Assembly: GCA_030263555.1 (NCBI GenBank)
Contig: SZPE01000003.1
Coordinates: forward strand, 1 to 64,000
DNA length: 64,000 bases
Source of the DNA: CFX2 sp014338005
GTDB lineage: Bacteria > Chloroflexota > Anaerolineae > Aggregatilineales > Phototrophicaceae
Direction of reading: 5' to 3'
Each line of letters begins with the position of its first letter. Positions within the stretch are counted from its first letter, which is position 1. The notes under the pieces are model-generated. The model did not search any database. It was not told the origin of the DNA and saw only the letters and a list, made by a program, of their open reading frames with translations. The translations under genes were made by a program, and so were the position numbers. Positions 17,401 to 24,498 of the stretch are shown here, piece after piece.

Positions 17401-17771
17401 ATAAAGTCGCCCTGGTACACAACGGCAGCTTCCGCCAGGCGCGCCGCGTCATCCCCGGCGGCCAGCTCGCGGAAACGCGCCACGTCCAGGTGATAACCGG
17501 GGCGCAGGGCGACGGTATCTCGTTCGGCATCCAGCCAATCCCCACCCAACGATTTGTTGAGTGTCCACAGTGTCGTTCGCAGATAAGCGTAGGCGCTGCT
17601 TTGATCGAAGTCCGGCCAGAAAAAAGCGGTCAGGGAATCGCGGCTGTGGGCGCTGCCTGTGACGGCCAGGTAAGCCAGCAGCGCCAGCGCCTTGCGGCGG
17701 CTGATGCGTTCCATCTGGCCGTCCGATTCGATGCGGGGCGCGCCAAGCAGGCGAAGATTCAGGCGAGACAT
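14493..17771 (-). CDS. BTAD/SARP-type transcriptional regulator with AAA ATPase and TPR domains
   Basis: About 1092 residues with AfsR/SARP-like architecture. An OmpR-type winged helix (about 3-95) contains SRRKALALLAYLAV. The BTAD domain (about 100-245) includes residues like ALPHARRWLALDPLHEPAHRQLM. An ATPase follows with Walker A GPGGIGKTRLS (near 295) and Walker B LLLVMDNFEHLL. The C-terminal half carries at least eight TPR-like repeats. Such proteins activate transcription by binding direct repeats. Three direct repeats lie in its divergent upstream region (17852-17894). The ATG at 17771, after GGATAGGG, is preferred to a TTG at 17798. Inferred target: the adjacent ParB-like gene, and possibly itself. 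Confidence 0.88.
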   Translation of the reverse strand: MSRLNLRLLGAPRIESDGQMERISRRKALALLAYLAVTGSAHSRDSLTAFFWPDFDQSSAYAYLRTTLWTLNKSLGGDWLDAERDTVALRPGYHLDVARFRELAAGDDAARLAEAAVVYQGDFMAGFALPDSPEFDEWQLFQRENLRRELGDALRRLSVCLSERSEFEAALPHARRWLALDPLHEPAHRQLMLLYAWSGQLSAALRQYQDCADLLRRELDIQPEAETTALFHAIQERRAPPPARSAPTITRAALHSGPVYTLPPQTTPFVGRDRELDDITRLLADPNCRLLTLVGPGGIGKTRLSLQTAALAAEHYPHGACFVPLAPVSADEYLLPALADALRFTGLREGDPKRQLLAYLAEKRLLLVMDNFEHLLDGAELVAEMLRAAPGLTVLATSRERLGLQEEWLYEIQGLPYPLNTDEPNLDGYDAVRLFIGSARRLRPNFKLAEADKPAAIRICQLVDGMPLGVELAAAWLPMLSPPEIVAEIERSPDFLASSTRNLPSRHRSLRAVFESSWERLSPLERRVLSKLAIFRGGFTLEAAQAVTNDASLPLLLALVGKSLVRRSAGGRFEMHELLRQFAEEKLNDAERERAYDNHSVYYAGFMRDRETQLKGAGQIAALNAIEAEIDNIRIAWHRAFDKRITTKIGGLVTGLMLFYTMRSRLQESKELFGWAMEQAQPAADADVERRLFGQMSAALAFTYRRLGHTDLCLAFYRQAALILNEVEAPEAALSFFHLGALALWPKINYSEAERWARKALAAYERLNDRWGIALATQLFGDIAHDQIHYDESQRRYQESLDIRRQIGDTWGISLSLKALGEVAYTLGDYRQAEQLYREGLELSQAVGDLNEVAYGLDRLAESLSLQGHYEPATELVHQSIAAARQAGNRTTVAWSTFHLGLLAMEQGNYEEADRLSRESIAQFQALDHPQGTGWALQTLSRIMLLTGDPAEARRLAGQSLALFETDGSPWGQSGAYYCLGQAYLAMNDIETARFHLRLSIALAAGAKSVMMLTVHLVEVARLWATAGEPARAAELLAFVLRHPASWFYTRQRAERLLRELSLDETTRAAARARGETRLMEDVVSEVIESLL

Positions 17772-17851
17772 AACCCTATCCAGGTCGTGACGGGACAACG
17801 GTGGGGCGCGGAACTGCGCGCCTCGCCCTATGGTATCACAAAACTGCGATT

Positions 17852-17908
17852 TGAGACGCTTTTTGAGACGCCGGCTGACACGGCGGTGAGACGCCCTGCG
17901 GGTACAGT
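17852..17908 (+). promoter_or_regulatory. candidate SARP operator and -10 for the ParB-like gene
   Basis: TGAGACGC occurs three times in direct orientation, at 17852-17859, 17864-17871 and 17887-17894, spaced 12 and 23 bp (about one and two helix turns). A -10-like TACAGT follows at 17903-17908, exactly 8 nt after the last copy. SARP regulators are known to use heptameric direct repeats at about 11 or 22 bp, with the last one about 8 bp before the -10. No good -35 is present, as expected for an activated promoter. Confidence 0.65.
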
Positions 17909-17937
17909 GAAAACGTAAGAACGAACGGAGGTGACGT

Positions 17938-18414
17938 ATGTATGCACCAATGGCGCTTCAAAATATCGGGGCCGAGCAGATGGGCAGCGCAAACGCTGTT
18001 ATGCCGGCGGCACGACAGATGTTTGAGCGCGCGCTGCTGGCCGGCGGCGTGAAGCGGGCGCTGGCAGCGGTCACTCGCCGTTCGCGCCGGCTGCATGTGC
18101 TGGCCGAGGTATCGGCCCGGATCGTGAACCGGCACTACCTGGGGGCGCAAACCGTCGCGCTGGACCGGATTGTCGGCACGCTGGACAAAGCCGACAGCTT
18201 CGACTGCGAGTTTTACCCCCTGCGCGCCGACAGCGCCGAACGCTGGGCGGGCGTGGCCGGGGCGCTGCTGCGCGGTCAAACCCTGCCGCTGGTGGAACTG
18301 ATCCAAGTGGGCGAGCAGTATTACGTCAGCGACGGCCACCACCGCATCTCGGTCGCCCGCGCAATGGGGCAGGCCGCCATCGAAGCGAACGTCACGCGCT
18401 GGAAGACGGCGTAA
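17938..18414 (+). CDS. ParB/sulfiredoxin-like nuclease-fold domain protein
   Basis: 158-residue soluble protein. The C-terminal half has the ParB/Srx-type core: a conserved LVELIQVGEQYYVSDGHHRISVARAMGQ segment (near residues 117-144), of which DGHHRISVARA is the phosphate-binding box. There is no helix-turn-helix DNA-binding domain, so it is not a chromosome-partition ParB. The N-terminus is basic and helical (RRSRRLHVLAEVSARI). ATG follows GGAGGTGAC. It is divergent from the BTAD regulator, with direct repeats in the promoter, and ends at a good terminator, so it is a one-gene unit. Confidence 0.78.
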   Translation: MYAPMALQNIGAEQMGSANAVMPAARQMFERALLAGGVKRALAAVTRRSRRLHVLAEVSARIVNRHYLGAQTVALDRIVGTLDKADSFDCEFYPLRADSAERWAGVAGALLRGQTLPLVELIQVGEQYYVSDGHHRISVARAMGQAAIEANVTRWKTA

Positions 18415-18437
18415 ACTTTTTCCCGATCTGCAAGCAG

Positions 18438-18463
18438 GGGTGAACCGCCGGGTTCGCCCTTTT
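18438..18463 (+). terminator. intrinsic terminator after the ParB-like gene
   Basis: GGGTGAACC (18438-18446) pairs with GGTTCGCCC (18451-18459, one G-T pair) around GCCG, followed by TTTT. It lies 23 nt after the stop codon. Confidence 0.8.
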
Positions 18464-18633
18464 GTGTTCCCGCCGTAGGGTAAAAACAGCCTGCCCGCCG
18501 TTCTCGATCTGCCGCCGGGGTGGTACAATGGTGGACTTCTGCCGCAAGGTCAGCTTAAGGCCTGATTTTTACAATTACGGTCTTAATAAAAACCGGCAGT
18601 CGTCAGCGGTCGCCAGATGAGGAGCATGGAAGA

Positions 18634-19371
18634 ATGCAAACGTATCTCCAGGAATTGTCGTATCGTAAGGGTATACGCCGCCTGACGTTGAGCGTCATCA
18701 TCCCGTGTTACAACGAAGTCCAGACGATTGAGGAAGTCCTCAACCGGGTGGAGGCGGTCGGCCTGGCGGACGAGATCATCATCGTGGATGACGGCTCAAC
18801 CGACGGCACGCGCGAAATTTTGCAGCGCATCGAAAATGAAAACCGCCCCAACCTCCGCATCCTGTACCACCAGACCAACCAGGGCAAAGGCGCAGCGGTT
18901 GTTACCGGCTTCTCGGCGGCCAGCAGCGAGGTATTTTTGATTCAGGATGCCGACTACGAGTACGACCCGCGCGAATACCCCATCCTGCTCAAACCCCTGG
19001 AGGAAGGCATCGCCACCGTCGTTTACGGGTCGCGTTTTCTGGGCGGGCCGCGTAAGGCCATGAATTTCTGGAACATGGTCGCCAACCGCATCCTGACGCT
19101 GACGACCAATATCCTGTATAACGCCATCCTCAGCGATATGGAAACCTGCTATAAAGTTTTCCGCGCCGATGTGGTGCGGGGGGTCAAAATTCATGCCCGG
19201 CGCTTCGAGTTCGAGCCGGAAATCACGGCCAAAGTGTTGAAGCAGGGGATTCGTATCTACGAAGTGCCGATTTCGTACAATGGGCGCGAGTGGCACGAGG
19301 GCAAAAAGATCAAATGGACGGACGGCCCGATTGCCCTGTGGACTCTGATTAAATATCGTTTCGTGAATTAG
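18634..19371 (+). CDS. family 2 glycosyltransferase (DPM1-like)
   Basis: 245-residue GT-A fold enzyme without membrane helices, the short DPM1/polyprenyl-phosphate glycosyltransferase type. SVIIPCYNE starts the fold (20-28). VDDGSTDGT (51-59) binds the nucleotide, and QDADYEYDP (104-112) includes the metal-binding D-x-D. RRFEFEPEIT and the GREWHEGKKIKW stretch near the end are typical of the family. It probably loads a sugar onto a lipid phosphate, which would feed the GT-C enzymes elsewhere in the window. It is followed 14 nt later by an amidohydrolase, likely co-transcribed. GGAGCATGGAAGA precedes the ATG. Confidence 0.9.
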   Translation: MQTYLQELSYRKGIRRLTLSVIIPCYNEVQTIEEVLNRVEAVGLADEIIIVDDGSTDGTREILQRIENENRPNLRILYHQTNQGKGAAVVTGFSAASSEVFLIQDADYEYDPREYPILLKPLEEGIATVVYGSRFLGGPRKAMNFWNMVANRILTLTTNILYNAILSDMETCYKVFRADVVRGVKIHARRFEFEPEITAKVLKQGIRIYEVPISYNGREWHEGKKIKWTDGPIALWTLIKYRFVN

Positions 19372-19385
19372 AAGCTGGCCGGCAT

Positions 19386-20978
19386 ATGGCGCTGTTGATC
19401 GTTAACGGCGTTATTCATACGATGGACGCTGCCGCGCCTGCCGCCGAGGCCGTGCTGGTGGAAAACGCGCGTATCCGGGCGGTTGGGGCGCGGGTTGAGG
19501 TCGAAGCGGCTGCCGGGCGCGGCGTCCGCCGTTTAGACCTGGGTGGGCGAACGCTGCTGCCCGGTTTTAACGACGCGCACGTGCATCTATGGAAGCTCGG
19601 CCTGCTGCTAACGCGGCAGGTGGACGCCCGCAAACAAACCGCGCCGGACATCCCGGCCATTGTCGCGCGTTTTCGAGAGAAGGCGCGCGGCCTTGCCCCT
19701 GGCGTGTGGATCACCGGGCGCGGTTATAACGAGGCCGACCTGCCGGAAGGCCGCCACCCCACCCGCCACGACCTGGACGCCGCCAGCCCTGACCACCCCA
19801 TCGCGCTGACCCGCACTTGCGGCCATATGATCGTCGCCAACAGCCGCGCCCTGGAATGGGCCGGCATCACCGCTGCCACGCCCGATCCGCCCGGCGGCGT
19901 GATCGCGCGCGACGAAAGCGGCCAGCCCACCGGCCTGCTGCAAGAAACGGCGATGGGGCTGCTCAACATTCCCGACCCGGCTGAAGTCGACCTGGAAGAT
20001 GCCATTCTGGCGGCGCAGCGCCACCAGCTTGCCCTGGGCATCACCAGCGCCACCGACCCGCTGCTGACCCCGCTGCATGTGCGCGTCTACCGGGCGCTGG
20101 ACGCGGCGGGTAAACTGCGCGCGCGCGTTAACGGGATGCCGATTCGCCGTCCCGACGGCGGAACAGAGACGCTGCCGCTGCCGGAGCGATTCCTCAGCGA
20201 TTGGCTGCGAATTGATACGGTGAAGTTTTTCGCCGACGGCGGCCTGAGCGGCGCGACGGCGGCCATCAGCCGCCCGTATAACATCACCGGCGGGCGCGGC
20301 GTGTTACGTTTTGAAACCGCCGAACTGCTGGAACTGGCCTGGGAAGCCCACGCGGCGGGTTTTCGCATCGGCACGCACGCCATCGGCGATGTGGCCCTGG
20401 AACAGGTCATCTCGGTTTATGAGGAGCTGCGTCGGCGTCAGCTGGGGATGCCCGGCGACTCTGCTCTGCGCCACCGGATCGAACACCTGGGGCTGCCGGA
20501 CGCCGATCACCTGCGCCGCTGTGCCGCGCTCCAGATCATCGCCGTGCCGCAAACGGTGTTCCTGCCGGCCCTGGGGCGCAGTTTTCGCCGCTATCTGCCG
20601 GATGAGTTTTTGCCGCGCTGTTACCCGGTGCGCGCCATGCTGGACGCCGGGCTGACCGTCGCGCTCAGTTCCGATGCGCCGGTCGTGCCGGACGATAATC
20701 CCCTGCTTGGCATCAAAGCCGCCGCAGACCGCCGCGACGATGCCGGTTTCCCCATCGCCCCGGAGCAGGCCATCACGCCTTACGAGGCGCTGTATGCTTA
20801 TACGATGGGCGGGGCCATCGCCGCCGGCGACCAGGCCAATCGGGGCAGCATCAGCCCCGGCAAATGGGCCGATCTGGTCATCCTCAGCGGCGACCCGCTG
20901 CAAACGCCGCCCGAATCGCTGCTCGATCTGCGTGTTGAACAGACCTTCGTCGGCGGCGAACCGGTCTATTCGGCCTGA
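19386..20978 (+). CDS. amidohydrolase family 3 protein (YtcJ-like)
   Basis: 530-residue metal-dependent hydrolase. A composite beta-sandwich (N- and C-terminal ends) encloses a TIM barrel. Metal-site elements are NDAHVHLW (about 60-67, H-x-H), the later G-T-H-A-I-G-D, RIEHLGLP, and the final ALSSDAPVVPDDNP carrying the catalytic Asp. The C-terminal GSISPGKWADLVILSGDPL is a hallmark of the superfamily. Length fits YtcJ-type enzymes, whose substrates are mostly unknown amides or cyclic ureas. It lies directly behind the glycosyltransferase but shares no obvious pathway with it. Confidence 0.9.
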   Translation: MALLIVNGVIHTMDAAAPAAEAVLVENARIRAVGARVEVEAAAGRGVRRLDLGGRTLLPGFNDAHVHLWKLGLLLTRQVDARKQTAPDIPAIVARFREKARGLAPGVWITGRGYNEADLPEGRHPTRHDLDAASPDHPIALTRTCGHMIVANSRALEWAGITAATPDPPGGVIARDESGQPTGLLQETAMGLLNIPDPAEVDLEDAILAAQRHQLALGITSATDPLLTPLHVRVYRALDAAGKLRARVNGMPIRRPDGGTETLPLPERFLSDWLRIDTVKFFADGGLSGATAAISRPYNITGGRGVLRFETAELLELAWEAHAAGFRIGTHAIGDVALEQVISVYEELRRRQLGMPGDSALRHRIEHLGLPDADHLRRCAALQIIAVPQTVFLPALGRSFRRYLPDEFLPRCYPVRAMLDAGLTVALSSDAPVVPDDNPLLGIKAAADRRDDAGFPIAPEQAITPYEALYAYTMGGAIAAGDQANRGSISPGKWADLVILSGDPLQTPPESLLDLRVEQTFVGGEPVYSA

Positions 20979-21061
20979 ACCGGTTTTTACCTGCTTCTTA
21001 CGTAAATATGATAAAAATACCCCGACTCGTATCCAATCCTTGATTTTTATGGGGTGAGCCG

Positions 21062-23011
21062 ATGGCAGAAACCTTTACTTTTCAGGCAGAAATCCAGCAG
21101 TTATTGGATATTCTGGTTCATTCGTTGTATACCGAACGGGAAATCTTCCTCCGCGAGCTGATCTCCAATGCCTCTGATGCGCTCAGCCGTATCCAGTTCG
21201 AGCAGCTCACCAACCGTGACATCCTCGACCCGGACGCCGAACTCGCCATTGAAATCAAAGCTGACGAGAGCGCCGGGACACTGACCATCAGCGATACCGG
21301 CATCGGCATGACCCACGATGAACTGGTCAACAACCTGGGCGTCATTGCCCGCAGCGGCGCGAAAGCCTTCCTGGAAAAACTGCGCGAATCCTCCGGCAGC
21401 GGCGCGGTTTTACAGGATGTCATCGGCCAGTTCGGGGTGGGTTTTTACTCGGTTTTTATGGTGGCGGATAAGGTGCGCGTCGTCTCGCGCTCATACCAGC
21501 CCGGCGAGCAGGCTTACGCCTGGGAGTCCACCGGCGGCGCGACCTATACCATCGAACCCGCCGAACGCGAAGTGCGCGGCACGGATGTGATTATCCACCT
21601 CAAAGAAGATGCCAAGACGTTTTTACAACCCTGGACGCTGAAAGACATCATCCGCCGCCACTCCGACTATATCGCTTTTCCGATTTACGTCGGGGATGAT
21701 GAGCAGCCGGCCAACAAACAGACCGCCATCTGGCGGCAGGACCCCAAAGACATCACCGAAGAACAGTACAACGACTTCTACAAAATGCTGACGCTGGACT
21801 GGGAAGCGCCTTTGCATCACCTGCACGTGCGCGCCGACGTGCCGCTCCAGTTTTATGCTCTGCTGTATATCCCGTCCAGCCCGGAACGCAGCCTGCTCAG
21901 CCCGCGCAAAGAGCCGGGTTTGAAGCTGTACGCCCGTAAAGTGCTGATTCAGGATTACAATACTGATCTGCTGCCGGAATATCTTCAGTTCGTGCAGGGC
22001 GTGGTGGACAGCGAAGACCTGCCGCTGAATGTCAGCCGGGAGAGTGTGCAGACCAACCGCGTGATGGTCAACCTGAAAAAGACGCTCACCGGACGTGTGC
22101 TGGCCGACCTGAAGCGTTTGGCGCAGAAAAACCGCGACAGCTACCTGAAGATTTATGCCGCCTTCAGCCGGTTCATCAAGCAGGGTGTAGTGGTCAGCCC
22201 GGTTGACCGCACCGACATCGAACCGCTGCTGTTTTTCGCCAGCACCCGCAGCGAAACCCCGGAACAGCTTTTTTCGCTGGATGAATACGTCGAACGGCTG
22301 GCCGCCAACCAGGACGACATCTACTACGTGATGGCCGATGACTTTTACACCGCCAGCCGCAGCCCACACCTGGACGCCTTCCGCGCGCGCGGCATCGAGG
22401 TGCTGTACCTGACCGACCCGGTTGATTCGTTCATGGTGATGGGGCTGCCGGACTACAAAGGCCACAAACTCCGCAGCGTGGACGATGCCAACATTGACCT
22501 GCGCGACATCGGCGAAGCCCGCGAGGACGAGGCCGCGCCCGCCCGCGAGAACCTGCCGGAAGATAGTTTTAACGCCCTGCGCCAGCGGTTCGCCGACGTG
22601 CTGGGGGAGCGCGTGCGCGACGTGCGCCAGAGCAAAACGCTCACCCGCAGCCCGGCGCGGTTGGTCAGCGATGATGAAAACGCGGCGCGTAATATGTTCC
22701 GGCTCAACCGCCTGCTCGACCGCGAGGTGGAACTGCCGATCAAAAGCCTGGAACTGAACCCGCACCACCCGCTGATGTATAACCTGAGCGCCATGCTGGC
22801 CGCTTCGCCGGGCAGCCCGCTGGTGAATCTGGTCATCGAGCAGGTATTTGAAACGGCGCTGCTGCAAGACGGCATCCACCCCGACCCGGCGGCGATGGCC
22901 GACCGGCTGACGCTGCTGATGCAGGCCGCCACCGGCACGCCCGCCGCCGAACTGGATATCGCCGACGCGCCGCCGTCGCCGCCCGCTGCGCCGGACGATG
23001 AAAACGCCTAG
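21062..23011 (+). CDS. htpG: molecular chaperone HtpG (Hsp90)
   Basis: Cytosolic ATP-dependent chaperone of 649 residues, slightly longer than E. coli HtpG. The N-terminal GHKL ATPase carries ELISNASDAL, the DTGIGMT motif and GQFGVGFYS. Middle-domain LNVSRE (QGVVDSEDLPLNVSRESVQ) is intact. The C-terminal dimerisation region is followed by an acidic, Pro-rich tail. GGGGTGAG lies just before the ATG. No CIRCE or other heat-shock operator was recognised in the 83-nt upstream gap. A strong terminator follows, so it is monocistronic or ends the amidohydrolase transcript. Confidence 0.96.
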   Translation: MAETFTFQAEIQQLLDILVHSLYTEREIFLRELISNASDALSRIQFEQLTNRDILDPDAELAIEIKADESAGTLTISDTGIGMTHDELVNNLGVIARSGAKAFLEKLRESSGSGAVLQDVIGQFGVGFYSVFMVADKVRVVSRSYQPGEQAYAWESTGGATYTIEPAEREVRGTDVIIHLKEDAKTFLQPWTLKDIIRRHSDYIAFPIYVGDDEQPANKQTAIWRQDPKDITEEQYNDFYKMLTLDWEAPLHHLHVRADVPLQFYALLYIPSSPERSLLSPRKEPGLKLYARKVLIQDYNTDLLPEYLQFVQGVVDSEDLPLNVSRESVQTNRVMVNLKKTLTGRVLADLKRLAQKNRDSYLKIYAAFSRFIKQGVVVSPVDRTDIEPLLFFASTRSETPEQLFSLDEYVERLAANQDDIYYVMADDFYTASRSPHLDAFRARGIEVLYLTDPVDSFMVMGLPDYKGHKLRSVDDANIDLRDIGEAREDEAAPARENLPEDSFNALRQRFADVLGERVRDVRQSKTLTRSPARLVSDDENAARNMFRLNRLLDREVELPIKSLELNPHHPLMYNLSAMLAASPGSPLVNLVIEQVFETALLQDGIHPDPAAMADRLTLLMQAATGTPAAELDIADAPPSPPAAPDDENA

Positions 23012-23040
23012 AATCTAATCTGCCGCAAACCTATCGAACG

Positions 23041-23070
23041 GCGGGCTGTGTATAGCCCGCTGTTTTTTTT
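23041..23070 (+). terminator. intrinsic terminator after htpG
   Basis: GCGGGCT (23041-23047) pairs with AGCCCGC (23054-23060), 6-nt loop, followed by TG and eight T. Textbook form, 29 nt after the htpG stop. Confidence 0.92.
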
Positions 23071-23157
23071 GAAGGCATTATTGAAGACTTCCGCTGAATC
23101 GAAATTCGGGTTAGCATATAATAAACAGTAAAGGAATAACACAACCCGGTGAAATAA

Positions 23158-24498
23158 ATGAGCCGCGAAAGTATTCTGGTGGTTGATGACAGCCCCCATA
23201 TTATCGAATTTATTGTGGACAGCGTTCTTAAACCGAACGGTTATAAAGCCCTGACCGCCCGCGACGGCGTGGATGCTCTGGATATCGTGCGACGCCAGCG
23301 CCCCGATTTAATCCTGCTCGACCTGCAAATGCCCCGTATGGACGGGATGCAGGTATTAAACCGGCTGAATGCCGAACGCCTGAACGTGCCGGTCATCCTG
23401 ATGACGGCGCACGGCAGCGAAGCGATCGCCGTTGAGGTGTTCCGCCGGGGCGTTAAGGACTACATCATGAAGGGCGACTCGTTCGCGGCGGATGAAATTG
23501 CCGCCGCCATCGAGCGCAGCCTGGCGGAAGTTCGCCTGCGCCGGCAGAAAGAGGCGCTGACGGCGCGGCTGGTGAGCATGAATGCCGATTTAAACCGGCG
23601 GCTGCGGGAACTGCGGATTCTGTACAGCATCGGCAAAAGCGTCACCGCCCTGATGGACATGGACGGCCTGATGCGGCGCGTCGTCGGCGCGGCAACGATC
23701 CTCACCGAAAGCGAAGAAGGCGCGATTTTTATCGTCGAACGCGGCGAACTGGTCTGTAAATCGCTCAAACGGAAGGGGGACGAACGCCCGGTTCCGCTCA
23801 ACCGCGTGATGGTAGAGCCGCTGGCCGTGCAGGCGATGGAGTCCGGCCAGTTGGTGCTGTCGCTGCCGGACGCCGCCGCCCGTAAAAATGGGCGTCATAA
23901 AGCGGCGGTGGCTGCGCCGCTGCTGCTCGGTAGCCGACCTATCGGTGCGCTGGTGGTTAAAAACACTTCGGCGGATGCGCCGGCTTTCGGAGAGCATGAC
24001 GGCGAACTGCTCAGCGCCCTGGCCGATTATGCCGCCATCGCCTATAAAACGCAGGGCCGCATCCACGACGAAGACCGCGCCAGCCTGCGCGATGCCCTGC
24101 ACTCAAAGACCGTGTTCATTTCCTACCGGCGCAGCGATTGGGACGCTTTCGTGCATCCGCTGGTGGAGTTTTTGCTCCAGGAGGGCATCAACGTTTGGAT
24201 TGACCAGAGCCTGCTGGAAGGCGGCCAGGACTGGCTGGACAAAATCAACCAGGCGCTCGATGAATGCAGCGCGCTGCTGCTGTGCGTCACGCCGGAGGCG
24301 CTCAAGTCGCGCTACGTGCGGCTGGAGTACCGCTACTTCATCCACCACGAAAAGCCGATCATCCCGGTCATCTGCCGCGAGGCGAACCTGCCTGCCGAAC
24401 TGCTGGGCATTCAAAGCCTGAACTACGGCGAAAACGGCAAGCTGATTGAACGCTTGCGGCTGGTGCTGAACAAAAACCGCAGCGTTCATGAGGGCTGA
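23158..24498 (+). CDS. response regulator receiver - GAF - TIR fusion protein
   Basis: 446 residues with a rare order of domains. CheY-like receiver at 5-122 (acidic D10/D11, phospho-acceptor D55 in LLDLQMP, T83, K105). A coiled-coil linker spans about 123-158. A GAF-like sensor domain at 160-298 contains EEGAIFIVERGELVC and APLLLGSRPIGALVV. A C-terminal TIR domain at 316-437 starts KTVFISYRRSD, with BB-loop region DQSLLEGGQDW and the putative NADase Glu E390 (VRLEYRYF). Predicted role: phosphorylation- and ligand-controlled NAD cleavage or a signalling scaffold. TATAAT at 23117-23122 may be the -10; the ribosome site is weak. The 3' end overlaps the convergent LarA gene by 13 nt. Confidence 0.85.
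   Translation: MSRESILVVDDSPHIIEFIVDSVLKPNGYKALTARDGVDALDIVRRQRPDLILLDLQMPRMDGMQVLNRLNAERLNVPVILMTAHGSEAIAVEVFRRGVKDYIMKGDSFAADEIAAAIERSLAEVRLRRQKEALTARLVSMNADLNRRLRELRILYSIGKSVTALMDMDGLMRRVVGAATILTESEEGAIFIVERGELVCKSLKRKGDERPVPLNRVMVEPLAVQAMESGQLVLSLPDAAARKNGRHKAAVAAPLLLGSRPIGALVVKNTSADAPAFGEHDGELLSALADYAAIAYKTQGRIHDEDRASLRDALHSKTVFISYRRSDWDAFVHPLVEFLLQEGINVWIDQSLLEGGQDWLDKINQALDECSALLLCVTPEALKSRYVRLEYRYFIHHEKPIIPVICREANLPAELLGIQSLNYGENGKLIERLRLVLNKNRSVHEG

Noticed and set aside
20979..21061. CIRCE or other heat-shock operator before htpG
   Set aside because: No TTAGCACTC-N9-GAGTGCTAA-like inverted repeat is present in the gap.
21623..22879. 418-residue minus-strand open frame
   Set aside because: Lies wholly antisense inside htpG; His/Gln/Val-rich shadow typical of GC-rich coding DNA.
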